From Apostichopus parvimensis (lineage: Eukaryota > Echinodermata > Holothuroidea > Aspidochirotida > Stichopodidae), in NCBI GenBank assembly GCA_000934455.1, contig KN889286.1, positions 30,969-60,134 on the forward strand: DNA of 29,166 nt. Direction: 5' to 3'. Positions 28,801-29,166 of the stretch are shown one piece after another (positions within the stretch are counted from its first letter, which is position 1; every line of letters starts with the position of its first letter). A program made the position numbers and the translations under genes. The notes beneath the pieces were generated by a model. The model was not told the DNA's origin. It was given only the letters and a program-made list of their open reading frames with translations, and did no database searches.

Positions 28801-28896
28801 GATCCATAGACGATGCGAATTCATCCTCTCTGATGGGAAGCTCTCTGAGAGAAGAACCTAGGAGCTTTTGGCTACCAGCGTTCTTCTTTCCTCAAG
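335..28896 (+). CDS. DNAH14: Axonemal dynein heavy chain, DNAH14-like (3' half, 38 exons, partial at both ends)
   Basis: Force-generating ATPase heavy chain of a ciliary/flagellar dynein. Seen: joining 38 exons gives about 2,349 codons in one frame. In order: AAA2 end (residues ~1-50), AAA3 with Walker A GESGVGKS (~183-190) and Walker [12 protein letters not shown]4 with Walker A GLDGTGKS (~600), stalk CC1 (~846-990), microtubule-binding tip (~975-1050), stalk CC2 (~1054-1130), AAA5 with [11 protein letters not shown] (~1235), AAA6 with VLYFVIADL (~1455), then the C-terminal domain to FFFPQG (~2349). Known family: dynein heavy chains are ~4,000-4,600 residues, so about half is present. AAA4 GLDGTGKS in place of the usual axonemal GVGGSGRQ, together with FYYTTP-like, [24 protein letters not shown] and LPAFFFPQ motifs, matches my memory of DNAH14. 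Odd: Ser/Gly/Pro-rich insertions in exons 27, 29, 36 and 38. The 5' and 3' exons lie outside the window. Confidence 0.85.
1024..1302 (+). CDS. DNAH14: Exon 2: AAA3 N-terminal part up to the P-loop
   Basis: Encodes [14 protein letters not shown] and the helices before AAA3, ending HKHPVLITG. That is the conserved strand leading into Walker A, and the intron splits the first glycine codon of GESGVGKS (phase 1). The acceptor is AAAAAG and the donor is GTAAAT. The last 64 bases of the exon belong to a tandem repeat that continues into the intron, so two further copies of the same donor lie downstream. The 741-bp intron after it holds that repeat and otherwise AT-rich sequence with nothing recognisable. 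Confidence 0.92.
1239..1575 (+). repeat. Tandem duplication across the exon 2 donor (3.5 copies, 96-bp unit)
   Basis: Copies lie at 1239-1334, 1335-1424 (6-bp deletion), 1425-1520 and 1521-1575 (truncated) and are nearly identical. Each unit carries the last 64 bases of exon 2 plus 32 bases of intron. The motif CACAG/GTAAAT therefore occurs three times, with donor GT at 1303, 1393 and 1489. Reading past the first donor meets TAA at once, so only the first gives an open product. Confidence 0.95.
2044..2235 (+). CDS. DNAH14: Exon 3: AAA3 Walker A
   Basis: Completes the P-loop GESGVGKS and continues through the AAA3 core with [11 protein letters not shown] and a serine-rich stretch ending NDDSSEFG. 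The lysine and serine of Walker A are intact, so AAA3 can probably bind nucleotide. Acceptor TTACAG, donor GTAAGT, phase 1 at both ends. The following 339-bp intron shows nothing recognisable. Confidence 0.92.
2575..2753 (+). CDS. DNAH14: Exon 4: AAA3 middle segment
   Basis: Encodes [19 protein letters not shown], then a Ser/Thr/Gln-rich helix that fits the dynein pattern of a strand followed by helices with the 'IE.KL.KR' signature ([10 protein letters not shown]), ending PRGKK. Acceptor CTCTCAG, donor GTAAAC, entering in phase 1 and leaving in phase 0. The next intron (505 bp) shows no feature. Confidence 0.9.
3259..3387 (+). CDS. DNAH14: Exon 5: AAA3 Walker B
   Basis: Encodes [20 protein letters not shown], the AAA3 Walker B with the dynein-specific LN.P.pE.YG.QPP extension, then [13 protein letters not shown]. 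Both aspartates of Walker B are present. Donor GTCAGG, phase 0. The 1,068-bp intron after it contains a SINE (3453-3750) and a C-rich tract (3842-3893). Confidence 0.94.
3453..3750 (+). mobile_element. tRNA-derived SINE, full length or nearly so
   Basis: The head carries an A box (TGGCCAATTGG, 3462-3472) and a perfect B box (GGTTCGATTCC, 3506-3516), the internal RNA polymerase III promoter of a tRNA. A central domain follows (TGTGTCCTTGGGTAAG then TTGCCTCTC and ATAAATGGGTACCT, about 3534-3594). The 3' tail has two AAAGCGCT motifs (TAAAGCGCTTTGAG and TAAAGCGCTATATAAA). The tail resembles LINE-borrowed SINE ends; I cannot name the family. Bounds are approximate because target-site duplications are not obvious. 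The same central domain recurs reversed at 17531-17596. Confidence 0.8.
3842..3893 (+). repeat. C-rich pentamer-like repeat
   Basis: Degenerate tandem CCCTA / CCCCA units lie within the intron after exon 5. It is low-complexity, pyrimidine-rich sequence and is not telomeric in exact unit. Confidence 0.7.
4456..4544 (+). CDS. DNAH14: Exon 6: AAA3 sensor 1 / GGGRNP segment
   Basis: Encodes [20 protein letters not shown] and KHF. This is the conserved dynein AAA3 sequence (aa..pPGGGRn...RllRHF) that follows Walker B. Acceptor CTACAG, donor GTAAAT, leaving in phase 2 (split serine codon). The intron to exon 7 is short (109 bp). Confidence 0.93.
4654..4873 (+). CDS. DNAH14: Exon 7: AAA3 C-terminal helical lid
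   Basis: Encodes [20 protein letters not shown] then helices ending [17 protein letters not shown]. The P.P.KSHY.FNLRDlsk motif is the dynein hallmark closing AAA3. Donor GTATCA, phase 0. The intron after it (362 bp) is AT-rich and shows no feature. Confidence 0.94.
5236..5406 (+). CDS. DNAH14: Exon 8: AAA3-AAA4 connection
   Basis: Encodes [13 protein letters not shown] then [20 protein letters not shown] and [22 protein letters not shown]...D is conserved between AAA3 and AAA4 in dynein heavy chains. Donor GTAAGA, phase 0. The 509-bp intron after it holds one copy of a dispersed repeat (5451-5527). Confidence 0.94.
5451..5527 (+). repeat. Dispersed intronic repeat, copy 1
   Basis: About 77 bases starting GTAGCTAAATACTTCAGTT and ending CTCACATCAGGACTT match 9130-9206 in the same orientation, and similarity continues weakly after a short gap (GCTGTAAGGG). 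It has no pol III boxes or coding potential. The family is unknown. Confidence 0.8.
5916..6083 (+). CDS. DNAH14: Exon 9: segment before AAA4
   Basis: Encodes [20 protein letters not shown] then the helix [19 protein letters not shown]. This corresponds to the dynein '..fGdf......Y..i.d...l...l...l..YN' region before AAA4. Donor GTACAT, phase 0. The 434-bp intron after it shows nothing. Confidence 0.92.
6518..6805 (+). CDS. DNAH14: Exon 10: AAA4 Walker A
   Basis: Encodes [20 protein letters not shown], then [20 protein letters not shown], then [16 protein letters not shown] and [13 protein letters not shown]. Most axonemal heavy chains have GVGGSGRQ in this P-loop; here it is GLDGTGKS, with an intact Walker lysine and serine. 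I recall a similar G-I/L-D-G form in DNAH14. Donor GTATGG, phase 0. The 502-bp intron after it shows nothing recognisable. Confidence 0.94.
7308..7469 (+). CDS. DNAH14: Exon 11: AAA4 after Walker B
   Basis: Encodes [20 protein letters not shown], the near-invariant dynein AAA4 segment, then an acidic helix and DAVYQFFIQ. Donor GTAAGA, phase 0. The 497-bp intron after it contains the (AAGT)n array at 7792-7896. Confidence 0.95.
7792..7896 (+). repeat. (AAGT)n microsatellite, about 26 units
   Basis: An almost perfect tetranucleotide array with one substitution near 7885 ends about 70 bases before exon 12. On the sense strand every unit junction reads GTAAGT, the consensus 5' splice site. The antisense frame is a meaningless Leu-Leu-Thr-Tyr repeat. 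Confidence 0.97.
7967..8173 (+). CDS. DNAH14: Exon 12: AAA4 C-terminal part
   Basis: Encodes [20 protein letters not shown] then [16 protein letters not shown], the conserved dynein AAA4 sequence (LHivL.mSP.g..fR.r.r.fP.lvn.c.idWf..W). Acceptor TCCCAG follows a weak pyrimidine tract 70 bases after the microsatellite. Donor GTAAGT, phase 0. The 634-bp intron contains a diverged duplication of the exon's donor region. Confidence 0.94.
8166..8532 (+). repeat. Diverged tandem duplication across the exon 12 donor
   Basis: Copy 1 (8166-8350) begins in the last 8 bases of exon 12 and runs into the intron; copy 2 is at about 8408-8532. Shared blocks are AAGTAAGTCTGCCA, GGACAGGTAATG, and TTTAGCTTGA followed by TTACTATAGA or TTACCATAGA. 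Copy 2 has indels. It keeps an AAA/GTAAGT donor at 8418. Reading past the real donor reaches TGA within six codons. Confidence 0.75.
8808..8989 (+). CDS. DNAH14: Exon 13: AAA4 to stalk connection
   Basis: Encodes [20 protein letters not shown] then [20 protein letters not shown] and [12 protein letters not shown]. 'R.YYtTPsSYL.li..Y..lL' is the dynein signature just before stalk coiled coil 1. The acceptor is uncertain: TTCAAG (start 8808) is used here, although the pyrimidine tract is poor; CTAAAG (start 8817) is an in-frame alternative. Donor GTAAGT, leaving in phase 2. The 744-bp intron holds a dispersed repeat (9130-9206) and a 132-bp tandem repeat. Confidence 0.88.
9130..9206 (+). repeat. 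Dispersed intronic repeat, copy 2
   Basis: Matches 5451-5527 in the same orientation over about 77 bases with few changes. Flanks differ, so this looks like an interspersed element rather than a local duplication. Confidence 0.8.
9421..9795 (+). repeat. 132-bp tandem repeat across the exon 14 acceptor (2.8 copies)
   Basis: Copies lie at 9421-9552, 9553-9684 and 9685-9795. The third contains the true acceptor and the first 62 bases of exon 14. Copy 2 keeps TTTTACAG/AAATCGTTTG with acceptor AG at 9601-9602. Copy 1 has lost it (TTTGATAAAAATCG). The unit is 44 codons long. Splicing to copy 2 would read 34 codons from AAT at 9604, then TGA at 9706. Confidence 0.93.
9734..9842 (+). CDS. DNAH14: Exon 14: start of stalk coiled coil 1
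   Basis: Encodes [20 protein letters not shown] then [17 protein letters not shown]...Gl.KL.ea...V..mq.eL..l.P.l is the conserved base of dynein stalk CC1. Acceptor TTTTACAG, donor GTAAAT, entering in phase 2 and leaving in phase 0. The 589-bp intron after it is A-rich, with imperfect 'CATAAACATAATGGAA' echoes around 9958-10065 and nothing else. Confidence 0.94.
10432..10557 (+). CDS. DNAH14: Exon 15: stalk coiled coil 1
   Basis: Forty-two residues of Glu/Gln/Asp-rich heptad-like helix ([17 protein letters not shown] then [19 protein letters not shown]). It fits CC1, which carries the nucleotide state to the microtubule-binding tip. Donor GTATGT, phase 0. The 472-bp intron after it shows nothing. 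Confidence 0.92.
11030..11284 (+). CDS. DNAH14: Exon 16: distal CC1 and microtubule-binding domain start
   Basis: Encodes [20 protein letters not shown] then [19 protein letters not shown], with the conserved proline pair at the hinge between CC1 and the microtubule-binding domain. [20 protein letters not shown] and [11 protein letters not shown] follow (helices H1-H2). Donor GTACGA, phase 0. The 485-bp intron after it is AT-rich with no feature. Confidence 0.95.
11770..11901 (+). CDS. DNAH14: Exon 17: microtubule-binding domain C-terminal part
   Basis: Encodes [20 protein letters not shown] then [20 protein letters not shown]. 'F.P..v...S.Ac.slc.WV.A...Y..V' is the invariant end of the dynein microtubule-binding domain. 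No flap insertion is present. Donor GTATTT, phase 0. The 629-bp intron after it holds a C-rich tract (12257-12296) and a tRNA-like fragment (12349-12392). Confidence 0.95.
12257..12296 (+). repeat. C-rich low-complexity tract
   Basis: Forty bases made almost only of C runs broken by A and T. The complementary strand is G-rich. No function is indicated. Confidence 0.7.
12349..12392 (+). mobile_element. tRNA-like 5' fragment (SINE head or tRNA relic)
   Basis: TTGCTCAGTTGGTAGAGCA is a standard tRNA D-arm / pol III A box, followed by a tRNA-like anticodon region (ACTTGTAAT). The sequence then departs from a tRNA with no T arm, so it is a truncated SINE head or tRNA pseudogene, not a working tRNA gene. 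Confidence 0.6.
12531..12626 (+). CDS. DNAH14: Exon 18: start of stalk coiled coil 2
   Basis: Encodes [20 protein letters not shown] then [12 protein letters not shown], the charged helix that opens CC2 (V.Pkr..l.eA...L......L..Kq..L). The ATG at its start is internal, not an initiator. Donor GTGGGT, phase 0. The 443-bp intron after it carries two decayed copies of the end of this exon (about 12687-12720 and 12924-12957). Confidence 0.92.
13070..13210 (+). CDS. DNAH14: Exon 19: stalk coiled coil 2 returning to AAA5
   Basis: Encodes [20 protein letters not shown] then [17 protein letters not shown]..kl..a..Li..L..Ek is the conserved end of CC2 where the stalk and buttress rejoin the ring. The acceptor follows an interrupted T-rich tract (ATTAG). 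Donor GTATGT, phase 0. The 655-bp intron after it shows nothing recognisable. Confidence 0.94.
13866..14081 (+). CDS. DNAH14: Exon 20: AAA5 N-terminal part
   Basis: Encodes [20 protein letters not shown] then [18 protein letters not shown] and [14 protein letters not shown]......l......GD.l.......YlG.F...yR is the dynein AAA5 entry; there is no Walker A here, as expected for AAA5. Donor GTAAGT, phase 0. The 649-bp intron after it shows nothing recognisable. Confidence 0.94.
14731..14849 (+). CDS. DNAH14: Exon 21: AAA5 core
   Basis: Encodes [20 protein letters not shown] then [15 protein letters not shown]. The I..W...GLP.D..S.eNa and [11 protein letters not shown].kWI motifs are near-invariant in axonemal heavy chains. 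Donor GTAAGT, leaving in phase 2 (split lysine codon). The 187-bp intron is unremarkable. Confidence 0.96.
15037..15148 (+). CDS. DNAH14: Exon 22: AAA5 core
   Basis: Encodes [20 protein letters not shown] then [16 protein letters not shown], continuing the WI..mE and ...i..G.pvLlEn motifs. The donor is the weak GTTCGT; the frame and the protein family fix it at 15149. Phase 0. The 698-bp intron after it shows nothing recognisable. Confidence 0.92.
15847..15968 (+). CDS. DNAH14: Exon 23: AAA5
   Basis: Encodes [20 protein letters not shown] then [16 protein letters not shown], the conserved 'lDPaL.p.L......g....i.lGd.e.eyn..Fr' block. Donor GTATAA, leaving in phase 2. The 1,118-bp intron after it carries a SINE (16746-16967) and a two-part (ACAT)n microsatellite. 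Confidence 0.95.
16746..16967 (+). mobile_element. tRNA-derived SINE, family A, copy 1
   Basis: About 222 bases. The tRNA-like head GGAGTGTTAGCTCAGTGG carries an A box; its GGAGTG end pairs with CACTCC at 16802-16807, as an acceptor stem would. The B box is damaged by a small deletion (GGTGACCAAGTCACTCC). The body, ending GCTTGCAGGAGGATCTAAAA, matches 18779-19005 at most positions. An (ACAT)n microsatellite follows the tail directly. The family name is unknown to me. Confidence 0.85.
16966..17066 (+). repeat. Two-block (ACAT)n microsatellite with duplicated spacer
   Basis: Two (TACA) blocks (about 16966-16991 and 17007-17051) are each followed by the same 15-base string TCATTTTGATATTTC or its start, so array and spacer were duplicated together. 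The array begins at the SINE tail and ends about 35 bases before exon 24 starts. Confidence 0.92.
17087..17216 (+). CDS. DNAH14: Exon 24: AAA5 to AAA6 transition
   Basis: Encodes [20 protein letters not shown] then [20 protein letters not shown]. The split arginine codon restores FRLYMTT. NPHf.PeV and vNFtvT..GLqdQLL..VV are conserved in dynein. [13 protein letters not shown] resembles DNAH14 rather than the usual ..GLEDQLL form. Acceptor CTTCAG, donor GTAGGA, phase 0. The 900-bp intron after it contains a reversed SINE-like element. Confidence 0.95.
17293..17610 (-). mobile_element. SINE-like element in antisense orientation
   Basis: Read on the minus strand, 17596-17531 gives TGTGTCCTTGGGCAAG, TTGCCTCTCTTCACCC and ATAAATGGGGACTT, clearly related to the central domain of the SINE at 3453-3750. 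Its 3' end (17310-17340 reversed) has a GCGCTTTATAAG motif and finishes in an (ATT)n tail at 17291-17309. The tRNA head is not clear; a B-box-like GTTCAAGTC lies on the minus strand at 17715-17723 and may belong to it. Confidence 0.7.
18083..18106 (+). repeat. (TTA)n microsatellite in the acceptor tract of exon 25
   Basis: About eight TTA units end 10 bases before exon 25 begins and form most of its pyrimidine/branch region. Confidence 0.85.
18117..18231 (+). CDS. DNAH14: Exon 25: helices before AAA6
   Basis: Encodes [20 protein letters not shown] then [14 protein letters not shown]. 'E.p.LE.qr..L........L..LEd.iL.lL..s.G' is the conserved AAA5/AAA6 linker. Donor GTAAAA, leaving in phase 1. 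The 176-bp intron is plain. Confidence 0.95.
18408..18544 (+). CDS. DNAH14: Exon 26: helices before AAA6
   Basis: Encodes [20 protein letters not shown] then [10 protein letters not shown]. iLdd..lv.tLe.SK..s.eI......e......i...R..Y.p is a dynein hallmark just before AAA6. Donor GTAAGT, phase 0. The 692-bp intron after it holds a G-rich tract, a tandem duplication and a SINE. Confidence 0.95.
18687..18724 (+). repeat. G-rich tract
   Basis: Several runs of five or more G lie on the sense strand and could form a G-quadruplex in DNA or pre-mRNA. The tract is part of the duplicated unit that recurs at 19075-19088. Confidence 0.75.
18700..19204 (+). repeat. 130-bp tandem duplication, first copy split by a SINE
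   Basis: Unit copy 1 is in two parts (about 18700-18770 and 19001-19073) and copy 2 is at 19074-19204. Both read G-run, GTGGAAGT, GACCTTTATGATATTATT, TGTATAATAA, then ATGATCCATATAAATG and GGTGAAAATCTCAGTCACAC. Copy 2 is uninterrupted and shows the sequence before insertion. Confidence 0.92.
18779..19005 (+). mobile_element. tRNA-derived SINE, family A, copy 2
   Basis: Same family as 16746-16967, with a better-preserved head: acceptor-like GGAGTG and CACTCC ends, A-box region GTAAGCTAAGTGGTTAACGC and B box GAGTTCGAGTC (18829-18839). It ends GGAGGATCTAAAA. The flank TAATAA is repeated as AAATAA after the tail, consistent with a short target-site duplication. The uninterrupted unit copy at 19131-19140 (TAATAAATGATCC) is the empty site. 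Confidence 0.88.
19237..19592 (+). CDS. DNAH14: Exon 27: AAA6 start with a Ser/Pro/Gly-rich insertion
   Basis: Encodes [20 protein letters not shown] and [13 protein letters not shown], the invariant AAA6 entry. About 60 residues unlike the core follow (RPGSG, RPLSG, MRPSG, KNSPD, SSGRDSP), before the core resumes with [18 protein letters not shown]. Most dyneins have only a short loop here; DNAH14 proteins may have a variable one. Donor GTAAGG, leaving in phase 2. The last 12 bases are part of a tandem repeat in the next intron (948 bp), which is otherwise AT-rich with a C-rich tract at 20449-20478. Confidence 0.95.
19581..19867 (+). repeat. Tandem duplication across the exon 27 donor (3 copies, 88-108 bp)
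   Basis: Copies start at 19581, 19671 and 19759, each with GAGTATTTACAG/GTAAG, then GGTGATTAATATCTT, GATATGT, CCATGGTTATTCACCCT and a G run. The third has a 20-base insertion. Three identical donors result (GT at 19593, 19683 and 19771). Reading past the first meets TAA immediately. Confidence 0.95.
20541..20697 (+). CDS. DNAH14: Exon 28: AAA6
   Basis: Encodes [20 protein letters not shown] then [12 protein letters not shown]. 'v.raLFe.hkl.FsF......' is standard AAA6; the usual K in HKL is Q here. Acceptor CTGACAG, donor GTACGT, phase 0. The 481-bp intron after it contains no feature. Confidence 0.93.
21179..21521 (+). CDS. DNAH14: Exon 29: AAA6 with a second Ser/Gly/Arg/Pro-rich insertion
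   Basis: A loop ([25 protein letters not shown]; residues ~1645-1670) precedes [20 protein letters not shown] and [14 protein letters not shown], which correspond to the AAA6 'W.s...W..c..L......f' segment. The loop repeats the RP.SG style of exon 27. Acceptor CAAAAG, donor GTAAAG, phase 0 in and phase 1 out. The 704-bp intron after it shows nothing recognisable. Confidence 0.92.
22226..22465 (+). CDS. DNAH14: Exon 30: AAA6 end
   Basis: Encodes a polar start ([12 protein letters not shown]), then [52 protein letters not shown] and SPG. f..Ll.ik.lR.d....a...fv...lG..f.....fdl...f..S....PliFiLSpG is a dynein hallmark. Donor GTGAGA, phase 1 (split glycine). The 912-bp intron after it is A/T-rich, especially 23044-23335, and has no recognisable gene. 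Confidence 0.96.
23378..23588 (+). CDS. DNAH14: Exon 31: after AAA6, start of C-terminal region
   Basis: Encodes [17 protein letters not shown] then [20 protein letters not shown] and [20 protein letters not shown]. SLGqGQgp.AE and W.fLQNCHLa.SWmp.LE are dynein hallmarks; F for W in ASFMPRL is the DNAH14-like form. The donor GTTAGT is slightly weak; leaves in phase 2. The 438-bp intron after it shows nothing. Confidence 0.96.
24027..24129 (+). CDS. DNAH14: Exon 32: C-terminal region
   Basis: Encodes [20 protein letters not shown] and [12 protein letters not shown]. 'H.dFRLWLss.p...FP..iLq.glK' is invariant in axonemal heavy chains. Acceptor CATCAG, donor GTGCCA, phase 0. The 579-bp intron after it is AT-rich with a short C run (24456-24475). 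Confidence 0.96.
24709..24936 (+). CDS. DNAH14: Exon 33: C-terminal region
   Basis: Encodes [20 protein letters not shown] then [20 protein letters not shown] and [18 protein letters not shown]. t.E.P.GlkaNLlr, LlF.L.FFHA...ERkkfG.LGWNI.YeF...Dl is the dynein signature. Two positions differ from the usual HA and GWNI (NA and GFNI). Donor GTAATA, phase 0. The 524-bp intron after it begins with a G-rich tract (24980-25022). Confidence 0.97.
25461..25658 (+). CDS. DNAH14: Exon 34: C-terminal region
   Basis: Encodes [20 protein letters not shown] then [20 protein letters not shown] and [17 protein letters not shown]. LryL.gE..YGGRVtDd.DRR.L is near-invariant. Acceptor TTCCAG, donor GTCAGA, phase 0. 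The intron after it (775 bp) starts G-rich and is otherwise AT-rich with nothing recognisable. Confidence 0.97.
26434..26627 (+). CDS. DNAH14: Exon 35: C-terminal region
   Basis: Encodes [20 protein letters not shown] and [20 protein letters not shown], then [13 protein letters not shown]. Yi..LP..d.[10 protein letters not shown] is a dynein hallmark. Donor GTGAGT, leaving in phase 2. The last dozen bases (AGTATGATGGG) are part of a minisatellite filling the 382-bp intron after it. Confidence 0.96.
26616..26980 (+). repeat. Minisatellite across the exon 35 donor
   Basis: The core AGTATGATGGGGTGAGTATGAA, cut here from the exon end and donor, recurs with changes at 26616, 26692, 26736, 26775 and 26951. 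The 70-base block 26641-26712 recurs at 26902-26970. Donor GTGAGT is kept at 26628, in the second copy (about 26703) and in the fourth (about 26787), altered to GTGAAT in the third and lost in the last. Readthrough of the real donor meets TGA at once. Confidence 0.85.
27010..27242 (+). CDS. DNAH14: Exon 36: C-terminal region with a Gly/Ser-rich insertion
   Basis: Encodes [20 protein letters not shown], then an acidic/Lys stretch ([13 protein letters not shown]) and a Gly/Ser-rich loop ([28 protein letters not shown]). The first part matches '..e.v......i...lP'. The loop replaces a shorter variable linker of other dyneins. Donor GTAAAT, phase 1. The 465-bp intron after it shows nothing. Confidence 0.94.
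27708..27928 (+). CDS. DNAH14: Exon 37: C-terminal domain
   Basis: Encodes [20 protein letters not shown] then [20 protein letters not shown] and [11 protein letters not shown]. vL.qEi.RfN.Ll..i..sl..l..AikG.vvMs..le......l...vP..W is the dynein C-terminal hallmark. Acceptor CTGACAG, donor GTAGAG, phase 0. The 751-bp intron after it shows nothing recognisable. Confidence 0.96.
28680..28896 (+). CDS. DNAH14: Exon 38: C-terminal domain, last exon in the window
   Basis: Encodes [20 protein letters not shown] then FFGKWSDL, a polar insertion ([20 protein letters not shown]) and [11 protein letters not shown].s.KpL..W..dl..R..f...W and fWL.gFFfPq are standard; P for S/G in WLPAFFF is the DNAH14-like form. 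Donor GTACAG, leaving in phase 1. The remaining C-terminal exons lie beyond 29166; bases 28897-29166 are intron with nothing seen. Confidence 0.95.
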
Positions 28897-29166
28897 GTAC
28901 AGTAGTAGCTGATTGGCTCTCTCCATCTCTCCTCAAAATACTCAAATTAATATCTTATTTTAAGCTAATATGTACATATAAATCTACCACATAAGTTGTT
29001 ATATTATCTAAGAACATTAATTAATTTAGCGTACAGGGTTTTGTGTCTGCTAAATCAACAAGATAGGTTTTATAGTTTTTCTTTAACTCATACTGAATTT
29101 CCTGCAATTTCTATGTCATTTACTTCCAAAGATAATGAAGGAGAATTAGTGCTTTTTTGTTGCTAA

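Overview
The window holds one large, intron-rich eukaryotic gene on the + strand, open at both ends: the 3' half of an axonemal-type dynein heavy chain. I resolve 38 exons (335-28896). Their junction phases agree throughout, and together they give 7,049 coding nt, about 2,349 codons without a stop. The spliced protein runs from the AAA2/AAA3 boundary through AAA3, AAA4, the antiparallel stalk with its microtubule-binding tip, AAA5 and AAA6 into the C-terminal domain, and breaks off after the FFFPQG motif. The tail, linker, AAA1 and AAA2 lie upstream; roughly the last 100-200 residues lie downstream. Wording in the AAA4 P-loop, the stalk tip, AAA5/6 and the C-terminus fits DNAH14 best among the dynein heavy chains I remember. 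That assignment is from memory, not from a search.

Organism: GT-AG introns mostly of 300-1,100 bp, AT-rich intron sequence, tRNA-derived SINEs, tetranucleotide microsatellites and a motile-cilium gene point to an animal. The SINE style and moderate intron size suggest a marine invertebrate, perhaps a deuterostome such as an echinoderm; this is inference only.

Layout: 1-334 end of an incomplete intron; 335-4873 AAA3 (exons 1-7); 5236-8173 AAA3-AAA4 connection and AAA4 (exons 8-12); 8808-13210 stalk coiled coils and microtubule-binding domain (exons 13-19); 13866-18544 AAA5 and the start of AAA6 (exons 20-26); 19237-22465 AAA6 with unusual Ser/Gly/Arg/Pro-rich insertions (exons 27-30); 23378-28896 C-terminal region (exons 31-38); 28897-29166 start of the next intron. 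No second gene, promoter, poly(A) site or structural RNA gene is supported.

The introns hold the most notable structure. At exons 2, 12, 14, 27 and 35, and in decayed form at exon 18, a tandem duplication crosses an exon-intron boundary, leaving extra copies of the splice donor or acceptor next to the real one. Where I traced the reading frame, every duplicate site leads to an early stop. A sense-strand (AAGT)n array just before exon 12 repeats the consensus donor GTAAGT about 25 times. At least four SINE-type insertions are visible: two from one family (16746 and 18779), the second inside a tandem duplication whose other copy keeps the empty site, and two in opposite orientation (3453 and 17293) that share a central domain.
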